This document shows, in pieces, positions 25,423 through 35,301 of a stretch of 64,000 nucleotides of DNA. The stretch is from assembly GCF_000419765.1 (NCBI RefSeq), contig NZ_ATTQ01000006.1, forward strand, positions 131,976 to 195,975, given 5' to 3'. The first letter of the stretch is position 1; the number at the start of each line of letters is the position of its first letter. The notes below the pieces were generated by a model. That model was given only the letters and a program-made list of their open reading frames with translations, was not told where the DNA came from and ran no database searches. Position numbers and translations under genes: made by a program. The DNA is from Rhizobium mongolense USDA 1844 (GTDB taxonomy: Bacteria; Pseudomonadota; Alphaproteobacteria; Rhizobiales; Rhizobiaceae).

Positions 25423-27714
25423 GTGAAGGAAAAGCGACCAGAAGGCATCGAGCGCTACGACCGTCCGGCCGGCGGCTGGGATGCGCTAAAAGCCGTAGCA
25501 AAGACCCTTGCCCATCAACAAATCATCGCGCAGGGCACACGAACGCTGCTAAAGGCCAACCAACCGGAGGGTTTCGATTGTCCAGGTTGTGCCTGGCCGG
25601 ATCCCAAACACACCTCGTCGTTCGAATTTTGCGAAAACGGGGCCAAGGCAATCACCGGGGAGTCGACCGCCAAAAGGACGGATGCCTCTTTCTTCGAACA
25701 ACATAGTGTGGCGGCGCTGTGGGAATGGACAGATCATAAGTTAGAAGACGCTGGAAGGCTAACGCTTCCCTTGCACTATAATCGTGAGACCGATCACTAC
25801 GAACCGATTGCTTGGGAGACCGCGTTCGAATTGATCGCGAGTGAACTTAATCAGCTGGACAGCCCTCATCAGGCGGAGTTCTACACGTCCGGCAGAGCCT
25901 CGAATGAATCTGCCTTTCTCTATCAGCTTTTCGTCCGCGCATTCGGGACAAACAACTTCCCTGATTGCTCTAACATGTGCCATGAGGCTACGAGCGTTGG
26001 CCTGCCGATGTCGATCGGTGTCGGCAAAGGTACTGTGACGCTGGAGGATTTCGACCACGCCGACGCGATCTTCAGTTTCGGACATAATCCCGGTACCAAT
26101 CATCCCCGGATGATGTCGACACTGCATGAAGCGTCGCGTCGAGGTGTGCCAATCATAGTGTTCAACCCGCTCAAGGAACGTGCACTCGAGCGTTTCGCCG
26201 CACCTCAAGATCCGCTTGAGATGGCTACAATGTCATCGACGCGTATAGCCTCCGCTTATCATCAGGTCCGGGTCGGAGGTGACTTGGCAGCGTTGAAGGG
26301 GATCATGAAGGCGATTTTCGTTCGCGACGCCGAGGCGATTGCGGGCGGAGGCGAGGGGGTCTTGGATCGTGCCTTCATCGCGGAGCACACGGTTGGATTC
26401 GACGCACTCCGGGCGGACATAGAGTCGACGAGCTGGGCTGATATCGAATCAGTTAGCGGGCTCACCCCCGAAGCAATCGAAAGCGCAGCCGATGTCTACG
26501 TGAAGGCGGAAAACGTAATCGTCTGCTATGGGATGGGGCTGACTCAGCATGCCCACGGAACCGAAAACGTACAGCAGGTTGCCAACCTGCTCATGTTACG
26601 CGGCAACATCGGTCGGGAAGGCGCTGGGATCGCCCCGATCCGCGGCCACTCCAATGTTCAGGGTGACCGCACCGTTGGGATTACAGAGATCCCGACTGAG
26701 GCGCTGCTGGAGGGAATGGAGAAGGCTTTCGGCTTTAGGCCTAACGGCGAAAAGGGACACAACGCCATTGAGGCTGTTCATGCGATCGCGGAAGGGCGTT
26801 CGAAAGCGCTGATCTGCCTCGGTGGGAACCTGGCCGTCGCCATGTCGGACCAACTTGCGACGTTTCAGGCGATGCGTAAGCTTGATCTCGCAGTGCATAT
26901 TTCTACTAAGCTGAACCGATCGCATTTGCTTACAGCGCGAACGTCGTTGATACTTCCCTGCTTGGGTCGAACGGATCTCGATACGCAAGACTCGGGTCCC
27001 CAGGCCGTTACCGTGGAAGATTCGATGTCGATGGTTCACGCGTCGAGGGGCTTTCTAAAGCCGCCGGCGGAGATGTTGAAGTCGGAGCCGGCAATCATTG
27101 CCGGCATCGCCAAGGCCACACTTGGTGGGCGGTATTGGATCGACTGGGATGGGCTGATCGCGGATTACAGCCGGATCCGAGATAAAATTGAAGCTGTATT
27201 CCCGGAGTTTTTCAATTTTAACAAGCGAGTCCGAGTTCCGGGAGGGTTTCGTCTGGATGTGGCCGCATCATTCCGTCGGTGGAACACCGGCACCGGGAAA
27301 GCAAACTTCCTGGTCGCTCGGGGCCTCCTTGAGGATCCCTTATTGACACGGCCAGACGCTCTCCTTCTGACGACGATCCGAAGCCACGATCAATATAACA
27401 CCACCGTTTACGGAATGGACGACCGGTATCGTGGGGTATTTGGCCGACGGGACGTTCTTTTCATGAATCCGGTCGATTTGGCCGCGCTACAACTCAGTGA
27501 CGGCGACCTCGTCGATATAAGGTGCCTCGTTGACGCGGAGGAACGAGATCGTAAAGTGCAGCGGCTTACCGCGGTTGCCTACGACATTCCATCGGGTTCT
27601 GTCGCCGGATATTATCCCGAGTTGAATGCTTTGGTGCCTTTGAAGCACTTCGACCGCACCTCCGGAACGCCCTCCTACAAAGGAGTTCCGGTCGCCGTCG
27701 CCAGGGCGTGCTAA
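25423..27714 (+). CDS. FdhF/YdeP-family molybdopterin oxidoreductase
   Basis: 763 residues, usual length for the YdeP group. The N-terminus carries CPGCAWPDP, then a DMSO-reductase-type molybdenum domain with SNMCHEATSVGLPMSIG, SFGHNPGTNHPRMM, IVCYGMGLTQHAHGTENVQQ split across ~365-385, GNIGREGAGIAPIRGHSN, and a C-terminal molydopterin-dinucleotide-binding domain from ~640 (LTTIRSHDQYNTTVYG). It would bind Mo-bis-MGD in the cytoplasm. In E. coli YdeP is linked to acid resistance; formate-dehydrogenase activity is not established for this group. The start is GTG at 25,423 after GAGGATCCC. A winged-helix STAND regulator gene follows. Confidence 0.9.
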   Translation: MKEKRPEGIERYDRPAGGWDALKAVAKTLAHQQIIAQGTRTLLKANQPEGFDCPGCAWPDPKHTSSFEFCENGAKAITGESTAKRTDASFFEQHSVAALWEWTDHKLEDAGRLTLPLHYNRETDHYEPIAWETAFELIASELNQLDSPHQAEFYTSGRASNESAFLYQLFVRAFGTNNFPDCSNMCHEATSVGLPMSIGVGKGTVTLEDFDHADAIFSFGHNPGTNHPRMMSTLHEASRRGVPIIVFNPLKERALERFAAPQDPLEMATMSSTRIASAYHQVRVGGDLAALKGIMKAIFVRDAEAIAGGGEGVLDRAFIAEHTVGFDALRADIESTSWADIESVSGLTPEAIESAADVYVKAENVIVCYGMGLTQHAHGTENVQQVANLLMLRGNIGREGAGIAPIRGHSNVQGDRTVGITEIPTEALLEGMEKAFGFRPNGEKGHNAIEAVHAIAEGRSKALICLGGNLAVAMSDQLATFQAMRKLDLAVHISTKLNRSHLLTARTSLILPCLGRTDLDTQDSGPQAVTVEDSMSMVHASRGFLKPPAEMLKSEPAIIAGIAKATLGGRYWIDWDGLIADYSRIRDKIEAVFPEFFNFNKRVRVPGGFRLDVAASFRRWNTGTGKANFLVARGLLEDPLLTRPDALLLTTIRSHDQYNTTVYGMDDRYRGVFGRRDVLFMNPVDLAALQLSDGDLVDIRCLVDAEERDRKVQRLTAVAYDIPSGSVAGYYPELNALVPLKHFDRTSGTPSYKGVPVAVARAC

Positions 27715-27857
27715 ACATCAGGCGGATGACTCCAGCGGTATTGTGCGGTATTGGTGCGAGGGGGCAGTCTCTTGCACATCAGGCCTTTGCGGTCTTCCCG
27801 TGAGACGTGTCCAATCGCTGCTTTCGCAAGCAGCTCTCCGTATTGCAGGAGAATTTG

Positions 27858-30719
27858 ATGGCATCACGGCAACCGCCTGAGATGGTCGCGTTCGGGCCCT
27901 TTCGCCTGCATCTCAAGCTCCGCCGTTTGTTCCACGACGAGGAAGAGGTGCGCCTTGGCAACCGAGCAATGGAATTGCTCATCGCACTGGCGCGTAAGAA
28001 AGGAGAGGTCGTAACAAAACGAGACCTGTTCGACGCGGCATGGCCAGGCATCTTCATTGAGGACGGCAATCTCAAGGTCACAATCGCCTCGCTGCGGCGA
28101 ACCCTTCGAAAATACTCGGCGACAGGCAACTATATTAGGACATTTTCAAACCGGGGTTATTGGCTTAGCGACGAAGCCGAGAGCGTTGCGTCTGATGAGG
28201 GTAACCCACAGAGCATCGCGAGCACACAGATTCCTCACTTAGGTAACGTCATTGGCCGAGCTGACGAAATCGCCGAGCTGTGCAAGACCGTCGGGGTCGG
28301 CCGGCTAACCAACATCGTCGGGGCAGGAGGCATAGGCAAAACAACGGTGGCTATTGCTGTCGCCCGGCTTGTCGAAGAAGAGGTTTCTGTGACGTTTGTA
28401 GATCTGTCGCGGATTACCGATGAAGAATATGTCATACCTTCACTTGCGGCCGTCCTGGGCATCAATTCAGGTAGTCAAGACCGACTTGATGCCATTTCCT
28501 CAACCCTCGCCAAACGTGCAACCCTGCTGGTGTTAGATACCTGCGAGCATGTGAGCAATGCCGTGGCGCATCTATGCGACGTGGTACTCAGAAGAACCGA
28601 GAGCGTGAGGATCCTTTGCACAAGTCGACAAGCTCTGCGCGCCAAGCACGAGAAAGTCGTATGGCTAGCGCCCCTGGGGGTGCCACCGGCAGACGTAGCT
28701 CCCGCCGCGGAGAAAGTCCTGGCATATCCCGCTCCAAAGCTGCTAGTTGAACGGGCTTCGGAGGCGGGCGATTACAAACTAACGGACGGGGACGCAGGAA
28801 CAGTCGCAGAGATCTGCCGGAGGCTTGACGGTCTGCCGCTTGCGATCGAACTTATCGCGCCCCGCCTGTTGGTCGAAGCGGCGGCCGATGTTCTCAGAGA
28901 ACTAGACAACCGATTTGCTGGACTTACAGGCCGCGAGCTTGAGACCCCGCCGCGGCAGCGGACTCTTCTCGCCACGCTGGAGTGGAGTTATGCAATGCTC
29001 ACCGAAACCGAGGCGGCCGTCCTCCGCGCCGCCTCGATATTCGCGCAACCATTCGAACCCGGTGCACTTCTCCGTGTGATACATCACCACCAGTTTGATC
29101 CCGCCCTTGTCTTCGACGCCCTTGCGGGCCTTCGCTCGAAATCGATGTTGAGCATCGAGCACGCATCCGACGAGATGCGCTATCGCCTTCTGGACAGCAC
29201 ACGAGCATTTGCTGCCAGCCTGCTCGAGACTTCAGGGGAAGTTGAACAAGTTTCGGCGGCATACGCTCGCTATGTTCTAGAGGTGTTTGAGAAGTCCATA
29301 ACCGAGAGGGCACGACTCCCGGCTCAAAAGTGGTACGCGACCTATGCAACCCGCGCAGAAGAATTGCGCAAGGCCATTACCTGGGCTCTCTATCAGAATG
29401 GTGACACGTTGCTCGGGCTGAGGCTCGTGGCGATCGGCCTTCCCCTTTGGCATGAACTTTCCATGATCGAAAACGCAAGAAGGAACTGCGAAGAGGCTCT
29501 TGCAGCGTATGACCGGATATCTTGCTCAGAGCGCGCGCTCCAGCTGAAGCTCCTCCTGGGGCTGGCCGCGGTCACCAGATTTATCTCGACTGATACCGAT
29601 AAGGCCATTGCCACCTTCGAGAAAGCTATAAAGCTGTCGCGTGATGTCGGGGACAAAGACGCTGAGTGCCAGGGACTTGTGGCGCTGGCTAGCTATCGAC
29701 TTTTGCCAGGATACCGAACGGCAGCGCAGGAGACACTTGCGCAGCTGAAGAACGCCGCGATGCAAAGCGGTAACCGCCCGGCTCTGTGGGAGCACGAGAC
29801 CCTTCTCGCCGAGATGGATGTTATCCAGAGCGACTACCCGGCAGTTATCGCTCGACTTGAACGGCTCCGTGAGCAAATACGGAACGCTTCGGATGGGACC
29901 GCATCTCGTTTTGACGCCGACATTCGGATCAGGACCGAAAACACCTTGGGTGCGGCTCAATGGCTTGGTTCTCAGAGGCCGGGAACCGGATTACGTCGGG
30001 TCCAGACCGCAGCCCATTGGGCATTGGAGGCACATCATGGTTGGACGCTGATATACTGCTTCACTCGCGGTATTCTCTTCATACTCAGCGAATGCCGCGA
30101 CTACGCACTCGGCGGGCACTGTCTCGCCAAATTGAGGGAAGCCATCGACAGGTATGACATGCCAACCTGGACTCCAGTTGCCGTCTGTTATGCGGAAGCG
30201 TTCGACGCACTTTCCGGGTCAAGAAGAGATCCTGATGCGATCATGCGGGCGTTCGATCAACTCCGCACTGGCCTCCCTCAGCACGGCAGGCATGTCTACT
30301 ACGCGCTTCTGACGAGAGCGCTTCACGCGATCGGATGCGTGGATGAAGCGGCTCGCATCCTGAATTACGTCTTCGAGATCGGCCCGCAACGCTCAATGCT
30401 TCCCGAATTGCTTCGTCTCAAGGCAATCGAAGAACGGTCGAAAGGTCGCGATGACGATGCACATTCAACTCTGTCGCGGGCTCTGGCGATTGCGGAAGAC
30501 CATGGTTCTTGGGCTTGGCGGCTACGGGCCGCGACGGACCTCGCCTCGCTTCTCCTGGAAAAGTTTCAGGTTAATGATGCGAAAACAGTGCTCGAGCCGG
30601 TATATGGCCAATTCCTTGACGGTTTTGTCACGCCCGATCTGCAGCGTGCAAACAAAGTGCTTGATGATCTCAACAGCTCAGATCTCATGAGTACTGTGGG
30701 AGTCGCGGCTTCTCGATAA
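27858..30719 (+). CDS. winged-helix STAND ATPase transcriptional regulator (first copy)
   Basis: 953 residues. Residues ~8-105 form an OmpR/ToxR-type winged helix (FGPFRLHLK, then KRDLFDAAWPG and a wing ending TFSNRGYWL). A STAND NTPase follows: Walker A GAGGIGKTT (155-163), Walker B LLVLDTCEH (223-231), sensor CTSRQALR and GLPLAIEL. The C-terminal ~500 residues are TPR-like helical repeats for ligand or protein sensing. The ATG at 27,858 is preceded by AGGAGA; an upstream GTG at 27,807 is less likely. By family logic an unknown signal drives ATP-dependent oligomerisation and promoter activation. Likely target is a neighbouring redox gene (inference). A paralogue lies at 41.4 kb. Confidence 0.88.
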   Translation: MASRQPPEMVAFGPFRLHLKLRRLFHDEEEVRLGNRAMELLIALARKKGEVVTKRDLFDAAWPGIFIEDGNLKVTIASLRRTLRKYSATGNYIRTFSNRGYWLSDEAESVASDEGNPQSIASTQIPHLGNVIGRADEIAELCKTVGVGRLTNIVGAGGIGKTTVAIAVARLVEEEVSVTFVDLSRITDEEYVIPSLAAVLGINSGSQDRLDAISSTLAKRATLLVLDTCEHVSNAVAHLCDVVLRRTESVRILCTSRQALRAKHEKVVWLAPLGVPPADVAPAAEKVLAYPAPKLLVERASEAGDYKLTDGDAGTVAEICRRLDGLPLAIELIAPRLLVEAAADVLRELDNRFAGLTGRELETPPRQRTLLATLEWSYAMLTETEAAVLRAASIFAQPFEPGALLRVIHHHQFDPALVFDALAGLRSKSMLSIEHASDEMRYRLLDSTRAFAASLLETSGEVEQVSAAYARYVLEVFEKSITERARLPAQKWYATYATRAEELRKAITWALYQNGDTLLGLRLVAIGLPLWHELSMIENARRNCEEALAAYDRISCSERALQLKLLLGLAAVTRFISTDTDKAIATFEKAIKLSRDVGDKDAECQGLVALASYRLLPGYRTAAQETLAQLKNAAMQSGNRPALWEHETLLAEMDVIQSDYPAVIARLERLREQIRNASDGTASRFDADIRIRTENTLGAAQWLGSQRPGTGLRRVQTAAHWALEAHHGWTLIYCFTRGILFILSECRDYALGGHCLAKLREAIDRYDMPTWTPVAVCYAEAFDALSGSRRDPDAIMRAFDQLRTGLPQHGRHVYYALLTRALHAIGCVDEAARILNYVFEIGPQRSMLPELLRLKAIEERSKGRDDDAHSTLSRALAIAEDHGSWAWRLRAATDLASLLLEKFQVNDAKTVLEPVYGQFLDGFVTPDLQRANKVLDDLNSSDLMSTVGVAASR

Positions 30720-30779
30720 CCGTTGATTACGGCTGCTCGAAAATGGCGACCAGCAGGAGCCTCAACGAAGACTTTCCCT

Positions 30780-32309
30780 TTAGCTTTCCGTTATCCGCCT
30801 TTCTTTCTCGGACTCGGCCGCCAGCTGCTGCCAGTCCAGGTCCTCTTGCAATTCCAGATATTGCGTCGCGCCAATGAGATCGGCGTCTCTAAGTTCATCG
30901 AGGCGCTGGCGCTGAGCTAGGGTCGCAGCGCGCAATAGCCCGCGACGTCGATCGTCCGACAGGCCGCCGGGGTCCGCTGCGGTCTTGGCATACTGAGCAA
31001 TGAGTGCTGCTGCTTCGGGTCCTTCTTCTGAGGCCAACCTTGCGACCGCAGCTTCAGCAAGGCCCGCTCTAGCCACATCCGTCTCCTTTCGGACTGCCGT
31101 CTGGCGGCCCAGCTGGAGAAGGTGGATCATCGGAGCCAGCGTCCCCCCTTGGATGACAAGCGTCGCAAGCACAACGGCAAACGCCGCGAGTACTACCAAG
31201 TTGCGCTCGGGGAAATCTGGTGGGAGAGCGAAGGCAGTCGCAAGAGTGACGAGGCCACGCATCCCGGCCCACCCCACAAGCATAGTCTCGCCATGTCGGA
31301 ATGGTGCGAGGTAACCCCCTCTTTTGTGTCGGTACGCGACTACCGCATGAAAGAGAAAAGCAATCGCCATTCTGCAAACGATCACGCTGATGACGACAAT
31401 CGTGGCGAAGCCGACCGCGCGGGCTAGCTCATCAGGAGACATTGTCTGAACGATGCTTTTCGCCTGCAGGCCCATCAGCAAGAACGCTACCACATTCAGT
31501 AGAAAAACCACGGTCGTCCATACGGCAAACGAATGGACGCGCATCCGGGGGGAGTCGTTGACAGTCGCCAGTGTGGCAATCGTCATGGCACTGGCCACGG
31601 TGGCCAAGACCGCCGACAGATGCAGTCTCTCGGCGATTATCCAGGTTGCGAACGCGTAAACGAACTGGAGAAGCGTCCCGCCTACCGTGTTTTCCGTGAG
31701 TGGCCTGAGTCTGGAAAGAAGATAACCGAATGCGATGCCGAAAAGTATCCCACCCGGTGCCGCGATAGCAATCTTGATAACGGTCGCCGACCCTAGCCCG
31801 CCACTGGCATGGACGTTCAGAGCCGCGCTGAACAGCAAAAGGGCGGTCGCGTCGTTGAACAGGCTCTCGCCCTTGAGCAGCGTATCCACTCTGCGGTCGA
31901 CCGGTAGCCCTGACAGAACTGCGGTTGCCGCCGCAGCGTCCGGAGGAGCGACGATCGCGCCTAGAGTAAGAGCGACGACTATAGGCAGGCCAACGGTCAA
32001 AGTGCTGACGAGAACGACGACCCCAGTTGTAGCGAGGACGGCGACTACTGCGTAAACAAAGATCGGCAGGAGCATGCGCCGTGCAGCGCCGATAGGAAAG
32101 TCATAGGCGGAGTCGACGAGGACAGGCGCGATAAAAAGCGCCAACGCTGTATGGGGATCAATCGGGATGTTAGGTGCTCCGGGAACCATCGCGACCGCTA
32201 CGCCAGCCGCGGCAAGGATGCCTGGATAGGGCAGGTGGACTCGCCTTGTGATCTGCAACAGAAACACGGCGACTGCCAGAAGCGCCACTAGGGTTTCGAA
32301 AAAGCTCAT
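30780..32309 (-). CDS. CPA1-family Na+/H+ antiporter
   Basis: About 509 residues with roughly twelve hydrophobic segments in the first ~400. Family features are PYPGILAAAGVAV, LGAIVAPPDAAAATAVL (position of the substrate-binding Asp pair) and KGESLFNDATALLLFSAAL. A cytoplasmic tail of ~100 residues follows, rich in charged residues. It would exchange cytoplasmic Na+ or K+ for protons across the inner membrane and help pH or salt tolerance. I prefer the ATG at 32,309 (MSFFETL) over one five codons earlier. Divergent from the amine oxidase gene. Confidence 0.92.
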   Translation of the reverse strand: MSFFETLVALLAVAVFLLQITRRVHLPYPGILAAAGVAVAMVPGAPNIPIDPHTALALFIAPVLVDSAYDFPIGAARRMLLPIFVYAVVAVLATTGVVVLVSTLTVGLPIVVALTLGAIVAPPDAAAATAVLSGLPVDRRVDTLLKGESLFNDATALLLFSAALNVHASGGLGSATVIKIAIAAPGGILFGIAFGYLLSRLRPLTENTVGGTLLQFVYAFATWIIAERLHLSAVLATVASAMTIATLATVNDSPRMRVHSFAVWTTVVFLLNVVAFLLMGLQAKSIVQTMSPDELARAVGFATIVVISVIVCRMAIAFLFHAVVAYRHKRGGYLAPFRHGETMLVGWAGMRGLVTLATAFALPPDFPERNLVVLAAFAVVLATLVIQGGTLAPMIHLLQLGRQTAVRKETDVARAGLAEAAVARLASEEGPEAAALIAQYAKTAADPGGLSDDRRRGLLRAATLAQRQRLDELRDADLIGATQYLELQEDLDWQQLAAESEKERRITES

Positions 32310-32405
32310 GATGTACCATAACAAAGATCTGTAGGCGTTATAGTCTCGGTAGCCCGAATCATGAGCATCCGGCGGCCAATTTCACCAAAATTAACGGAGC
32401 GCGTT

Positions 32406-33644
32406 ATGGACTTCGAGGTGGCAATAATCGGCGCTGGGGCAGCTGGTATTTCCGCGGCCCGTATGCTGACCTCGCTGGGTCGCAAGGTAGTTGTCATTGA
32501 AGCAAGCAGCCGCGTCGGCGGCCGAGCTTGGACCAACGAGATCTATGGTCTCCCACTCGACATGGGTTGTGGCTGGTTACATTCTGGTGAACGCAATCCG
32601 CTGGTCGATCTGGCAAGGGCTGAAGGCTTCGATGTCGTAGAAGGTCGCACCGCTTGGCAGGATCAATGGCGGGACCTCGGATTCACTCCCGATGATCGAA
32701 AAGCTGCCCTTGAGGCTTGGGCGGGAATGTCTAAACAGATGGAAAGAGCCCCACCGGCCTCTGACCGAGCTTCGGATGCCCTTGACCCAGCTGGGAAGTG
32801 GAACGCTTACTGTCAGTCTCTAAGCGGGTATCTCAACGGTGCGCCGCTCGATAGCCTCTCAGTCGAGGATTTCCTTGCCTACGACAAGGCCGCGACCCAG
32901 TCAAACTGGCGGGTGCGTGAAGGATATGGAACGTTGTTGGTAAGGAGTATGCCGCCTGTTCCTCTCTATTTATCTTGCGCTGCCAGGAAGGTGCGGCAAA
33001 CCCGAACCGGCGTTAGGATTGAGACCGATCGCGGAACAGTTGATTCCCGGGCGGTAATCGTGACTGTCTCGACAGCCGTGCTTGCCAGAGCCCTTATCGA
33101 ATTCGATGCGGAAATGGACGACCACCTGCATGCGGCTGGGAACCTGCCGCTTGGCCTGGCGGACAAACTTTTCTTCCACCTTGAAGGCAATCATGGTCTG
33201 GAGGCGGAAACTCATCTTCTGGGCAATCCCGCAAACGACAAAACGGGCAGTTACTACATCCGACCGCTTGGTCGCCCGATCGTTGAGGGATTTTTCGGCG
33301 GCCCTGGCGCGATCGCGATCGAAGACGCTGGAGTTCTCGAAGCTTTCGCCTTTGCCATCGAGGAGTTGACGGCGCTGCTCGGTGGTAAAATTGAAAAATA
33401 CCTCAAGCCAATTTCGTCCTCTTCATGGTGCAACGTTGAATGGATCCACGGCTCATACAGCCATGCATTGCCCGGCTGCGCTCGAGACCGCGAGACATTG
33501 GCAAAACCAGTGAGCGAGCGACTGTTTTTTGCAGGCGAGGCGACAAGTCGTTTCGACTTCTCTACAGCTCACGGTGCATGGGAGAGTGGCATCAGGGCAG
33601 TTCAAGAATTCGCGGCGTGCTATCCTAAAGCAGTCGCTCCCTAG
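32406..33644 (+). CDS. FAD-dependent amine oxidase (flavin monoamine oxidase family)
   Basis: 412 residues. The N-terminus has the FAD-binding dinucleotide fold VAIIGAGAAGISAARML, then VIEASSRVGGRAWT and the LDMGCGWLH substrate-side motif. Near the end RLFFAGEATSRFDFSTAHGA marks the FAD-binding C-terminus of amine oxidases. It would oxidise a primary or secondary amine to an aldehyde, ammonia and H2O2; substrate unknown, and no signal peptide suggests a cytoplasmic enzyme. ATG at 32,406 has GGAGCG upstream; the longer frame from 32,361 lacks this. Confidence 0.9.
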   Translation: MDFEVAIIGAGAAGISAARMLTSLGRKVVVIEASSRVGGRAWTNEIYGLPLDMGCGWLHSGERNPLVDLARAEGFDVVEGRTAWQDQWRDLGFTPDDRKAALEAWAGMSKQMERAPPASDRASDALDPAGKWNAYCQSLSGYLNGAPLDSLSVEDFLAYDKAATQSNWRVREGYGTLLVRSMPPVPLYLSCAARKVRQTRTGVRIETDRGTVDSRAVIVTVSTAVLARALIEFDAEMDDHLHAAGNLPLGLADKLFFHLEGNHGLEAETHLLGNPANDKTGSYYIRPLGRPIVEGFFGGPGAIAIEDAGVLEAFAFAIEELTALLGGKIEKYLKPISSSSWCNVEWIHGSYSHALPGCARDRETLAKPVSERLFFAGEATSRFDFSTAHGAWESGIRAVQEFAACYPKAVAP

Positions 33645-34121
33645 TGGGCAGGACTGACCGCATAGCGAATAAGGTTGGCTTTCAAGATTTCGACATTTTC
33701 TTCTAAACCCGAACCCCGATCCGCTCCGAGGCTTCGCTAATTTGCGGCCACGCGGCTAGCGGCGTGCTCAGCGTCGACGGACGCAGCGGCCATCGACCTT
33801 TGGAGACCTACGCCTTCTGCGAAGACGAAGCCCGGCTGACGATGCCAAATGCCGTTTTCAAGATCACCAACAGAAATGGCGTCCATGCGCCCGCCGACCA
33901 TTGCCAATCACTCCTCAACAAGAACGGCTTGGGTCTCTGACTTGGCCTGATCTATAAAATGGAGCCTTCCCGGACAGCTCCGAGTGGGATGCACCCCGTG
34001 AGTGTTAGCTTTCATTCGTCCGAGAATATGTCCCCGCGCCATTTGCTGCATAATCCCGGAATCTGAAATGACGGGGCATCCTGAGATCCTTTCTGCGTTG
34101 ATGTTACCGTGGAGCTGCGTG
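33645..34121. other. intergenic region with possible coding remnant
   Basis: From about 33,760 to 33,940 one plus-strand frame stays open and ends at a TGA near 33,938 (reading ETYAFCEDEARLTM and AVFKITNRNGVHAPA), which looks like the tail of a lost gene. I do not recognise it. The rest is featureless. Confidence 0.3.
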
Positions 34122-35225
34122 TTATTCCGTCTCAAAAAGACCGCGATACCGATTGGGCTGCGAGCGAAGGTATTGGTTTGGTACACGAATTTTACCACCC
34201 AGCTCCGCTGCAGCGTGCCACGGCCAGTTCGGATCGAATAGGATAGTTCTTGCCAAGGCTACCATGTCGGCGTCACCAGTCCCGACGATCGCTTCGGCTT
34301 GATCGTAGCCGGTGATCAAGCCAACCGCGACCACGGGAACGTGGACGACCTTCCGCACCTCTCGAGCCAACGGGACCTGGTAGCTAGGCCCTACTGCGAT
34401 CTTCTGGGCGGGATGGAGGCCTCCACTGGACACATGTATCGCGCCAGCGCCATGCTTTTCGAGTTCTTGTGCGAAAACAAGCGACTCTTCAAGCGTCAGG
34501 CCACCCTGAACCCAATCCGTCGCAGAGATACGCACTGAAACCGGCTTCTCACGGAATGCTGCGCTGACCGTATCGAAAACTTCTAAGGGAAAGCGCATTC
34601 GGTTCTCGAGGCTCCCGCCATATTCGTCCGTGCGTTGGTTGGCTAACGGTGACAAAAACTGATGGAGTAGATAACCGTGCGCGGCGTGAAGTTGTACGAT
34701 GTCGATACCGAGTTTGTCGGCTCGCGCCGCGGCAGTTCCAAATGCATCGCGAACGCGTTTCAGTCGCTCTTTATCCAAAGCGACGGGCGGTTGTTGATCA
34801 GCGTTGTAGGAGATCGCCGACGGGCCGTATGTTTGCCAACCGAGTCCGTCAGTTGGAGCAAACTGGCCGCCACCTTTCCAGGGAACTTCGGTCGACGCCT
34901 TCCTGCCGGCGTGACTGAGCTGAATCGCGATAGGCATGTCCGACCACCGCCGGATGCTCTCAAGCGTCAAGCTCATAGCCGCGTAATTCTGATCGCTGTA
35001 GAGGCCGAGATCTCCATAGGTAATCCGTCCTTCCGGGAGAACTGCAGTTGCCTCGATCGTCAAGAGCGCTGCGCCTGAGAGGGAAAGCTTGCCAAGATGT
35101 ATCAAGTGCCATTCGTTCATGTTCCCTTCTTCGGCTGAGTACTGACACATCGGCGCAATGACGATCCGATTGGCCAATGTGAGGCCCTTGATTTCAATGG
35201 GCGTGAAAAGCTTTGGCTTGGACAT
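34122..35225 (-). CDS. Old Yellow Enzyme-family NADH:flavin oxidoreductase (YqjM-like)
   Basis: 367 residues forming an FMN-binding TIM barrel. Motifs seen: LANRIVIAPMCQYSAEEG near the N-terminus (the Cys of the YqjM class), AIQLSHAGRKAS, the active-site HAAHGYLLHQFLSPLANQRT and DEYGGSLENR, and the phosphate-binding DMVALARTILFDPNWP. Such enzymes reduce activated C=C bonds in enones, maleimides or nitro compounds using NADPH and are often part of electrophile stress responses. The start MSKPKLF at 35,225 is chosen over one six codons earlier. It lies divergently beside nothing obvious and just downstream of the MFS gene on the same strand. Confidence 0.94.
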   Translation of the reverse strand: MSKPKLFTPIEIKGLTLANRIVIAPMCQYSAEEGNMNEWHLIHLGKLSLSGAALLTIEATAVLPEGRITYGDLGLYSDQNYAAMSLTLESIRRWSDMPIAIQLSHAGRKASTEVPWKGGGQFAPTDGLGWQTYGPSAISYNADQQPPVALDKERLKRVRDAFGTAAARADKLGIDIVQLHAAHGYLLHQFLSPLANQRTDEYGGSLENRMRFPLEVFDTVSAAFREKPVSVRISATDWVQGGLTLEESLVFAQELEKHGAGAIHVSSGGLHPAQKIAVGPSYQVPLAREVRKVVHVPVVAVGLITGYDQAEAIVGTGDADMVALARTILFDPNWPWHAAAELGGKIRVPNQYLRSQPNRYRGLFETE

Positions 35226-35301
35226 TGTTGCTGCTCCCAACACGGCTTCCTGTTGCCGTACGTTTGTCCTTATGCGCTAAGGTACCACGATGTGTGACGG
35301 T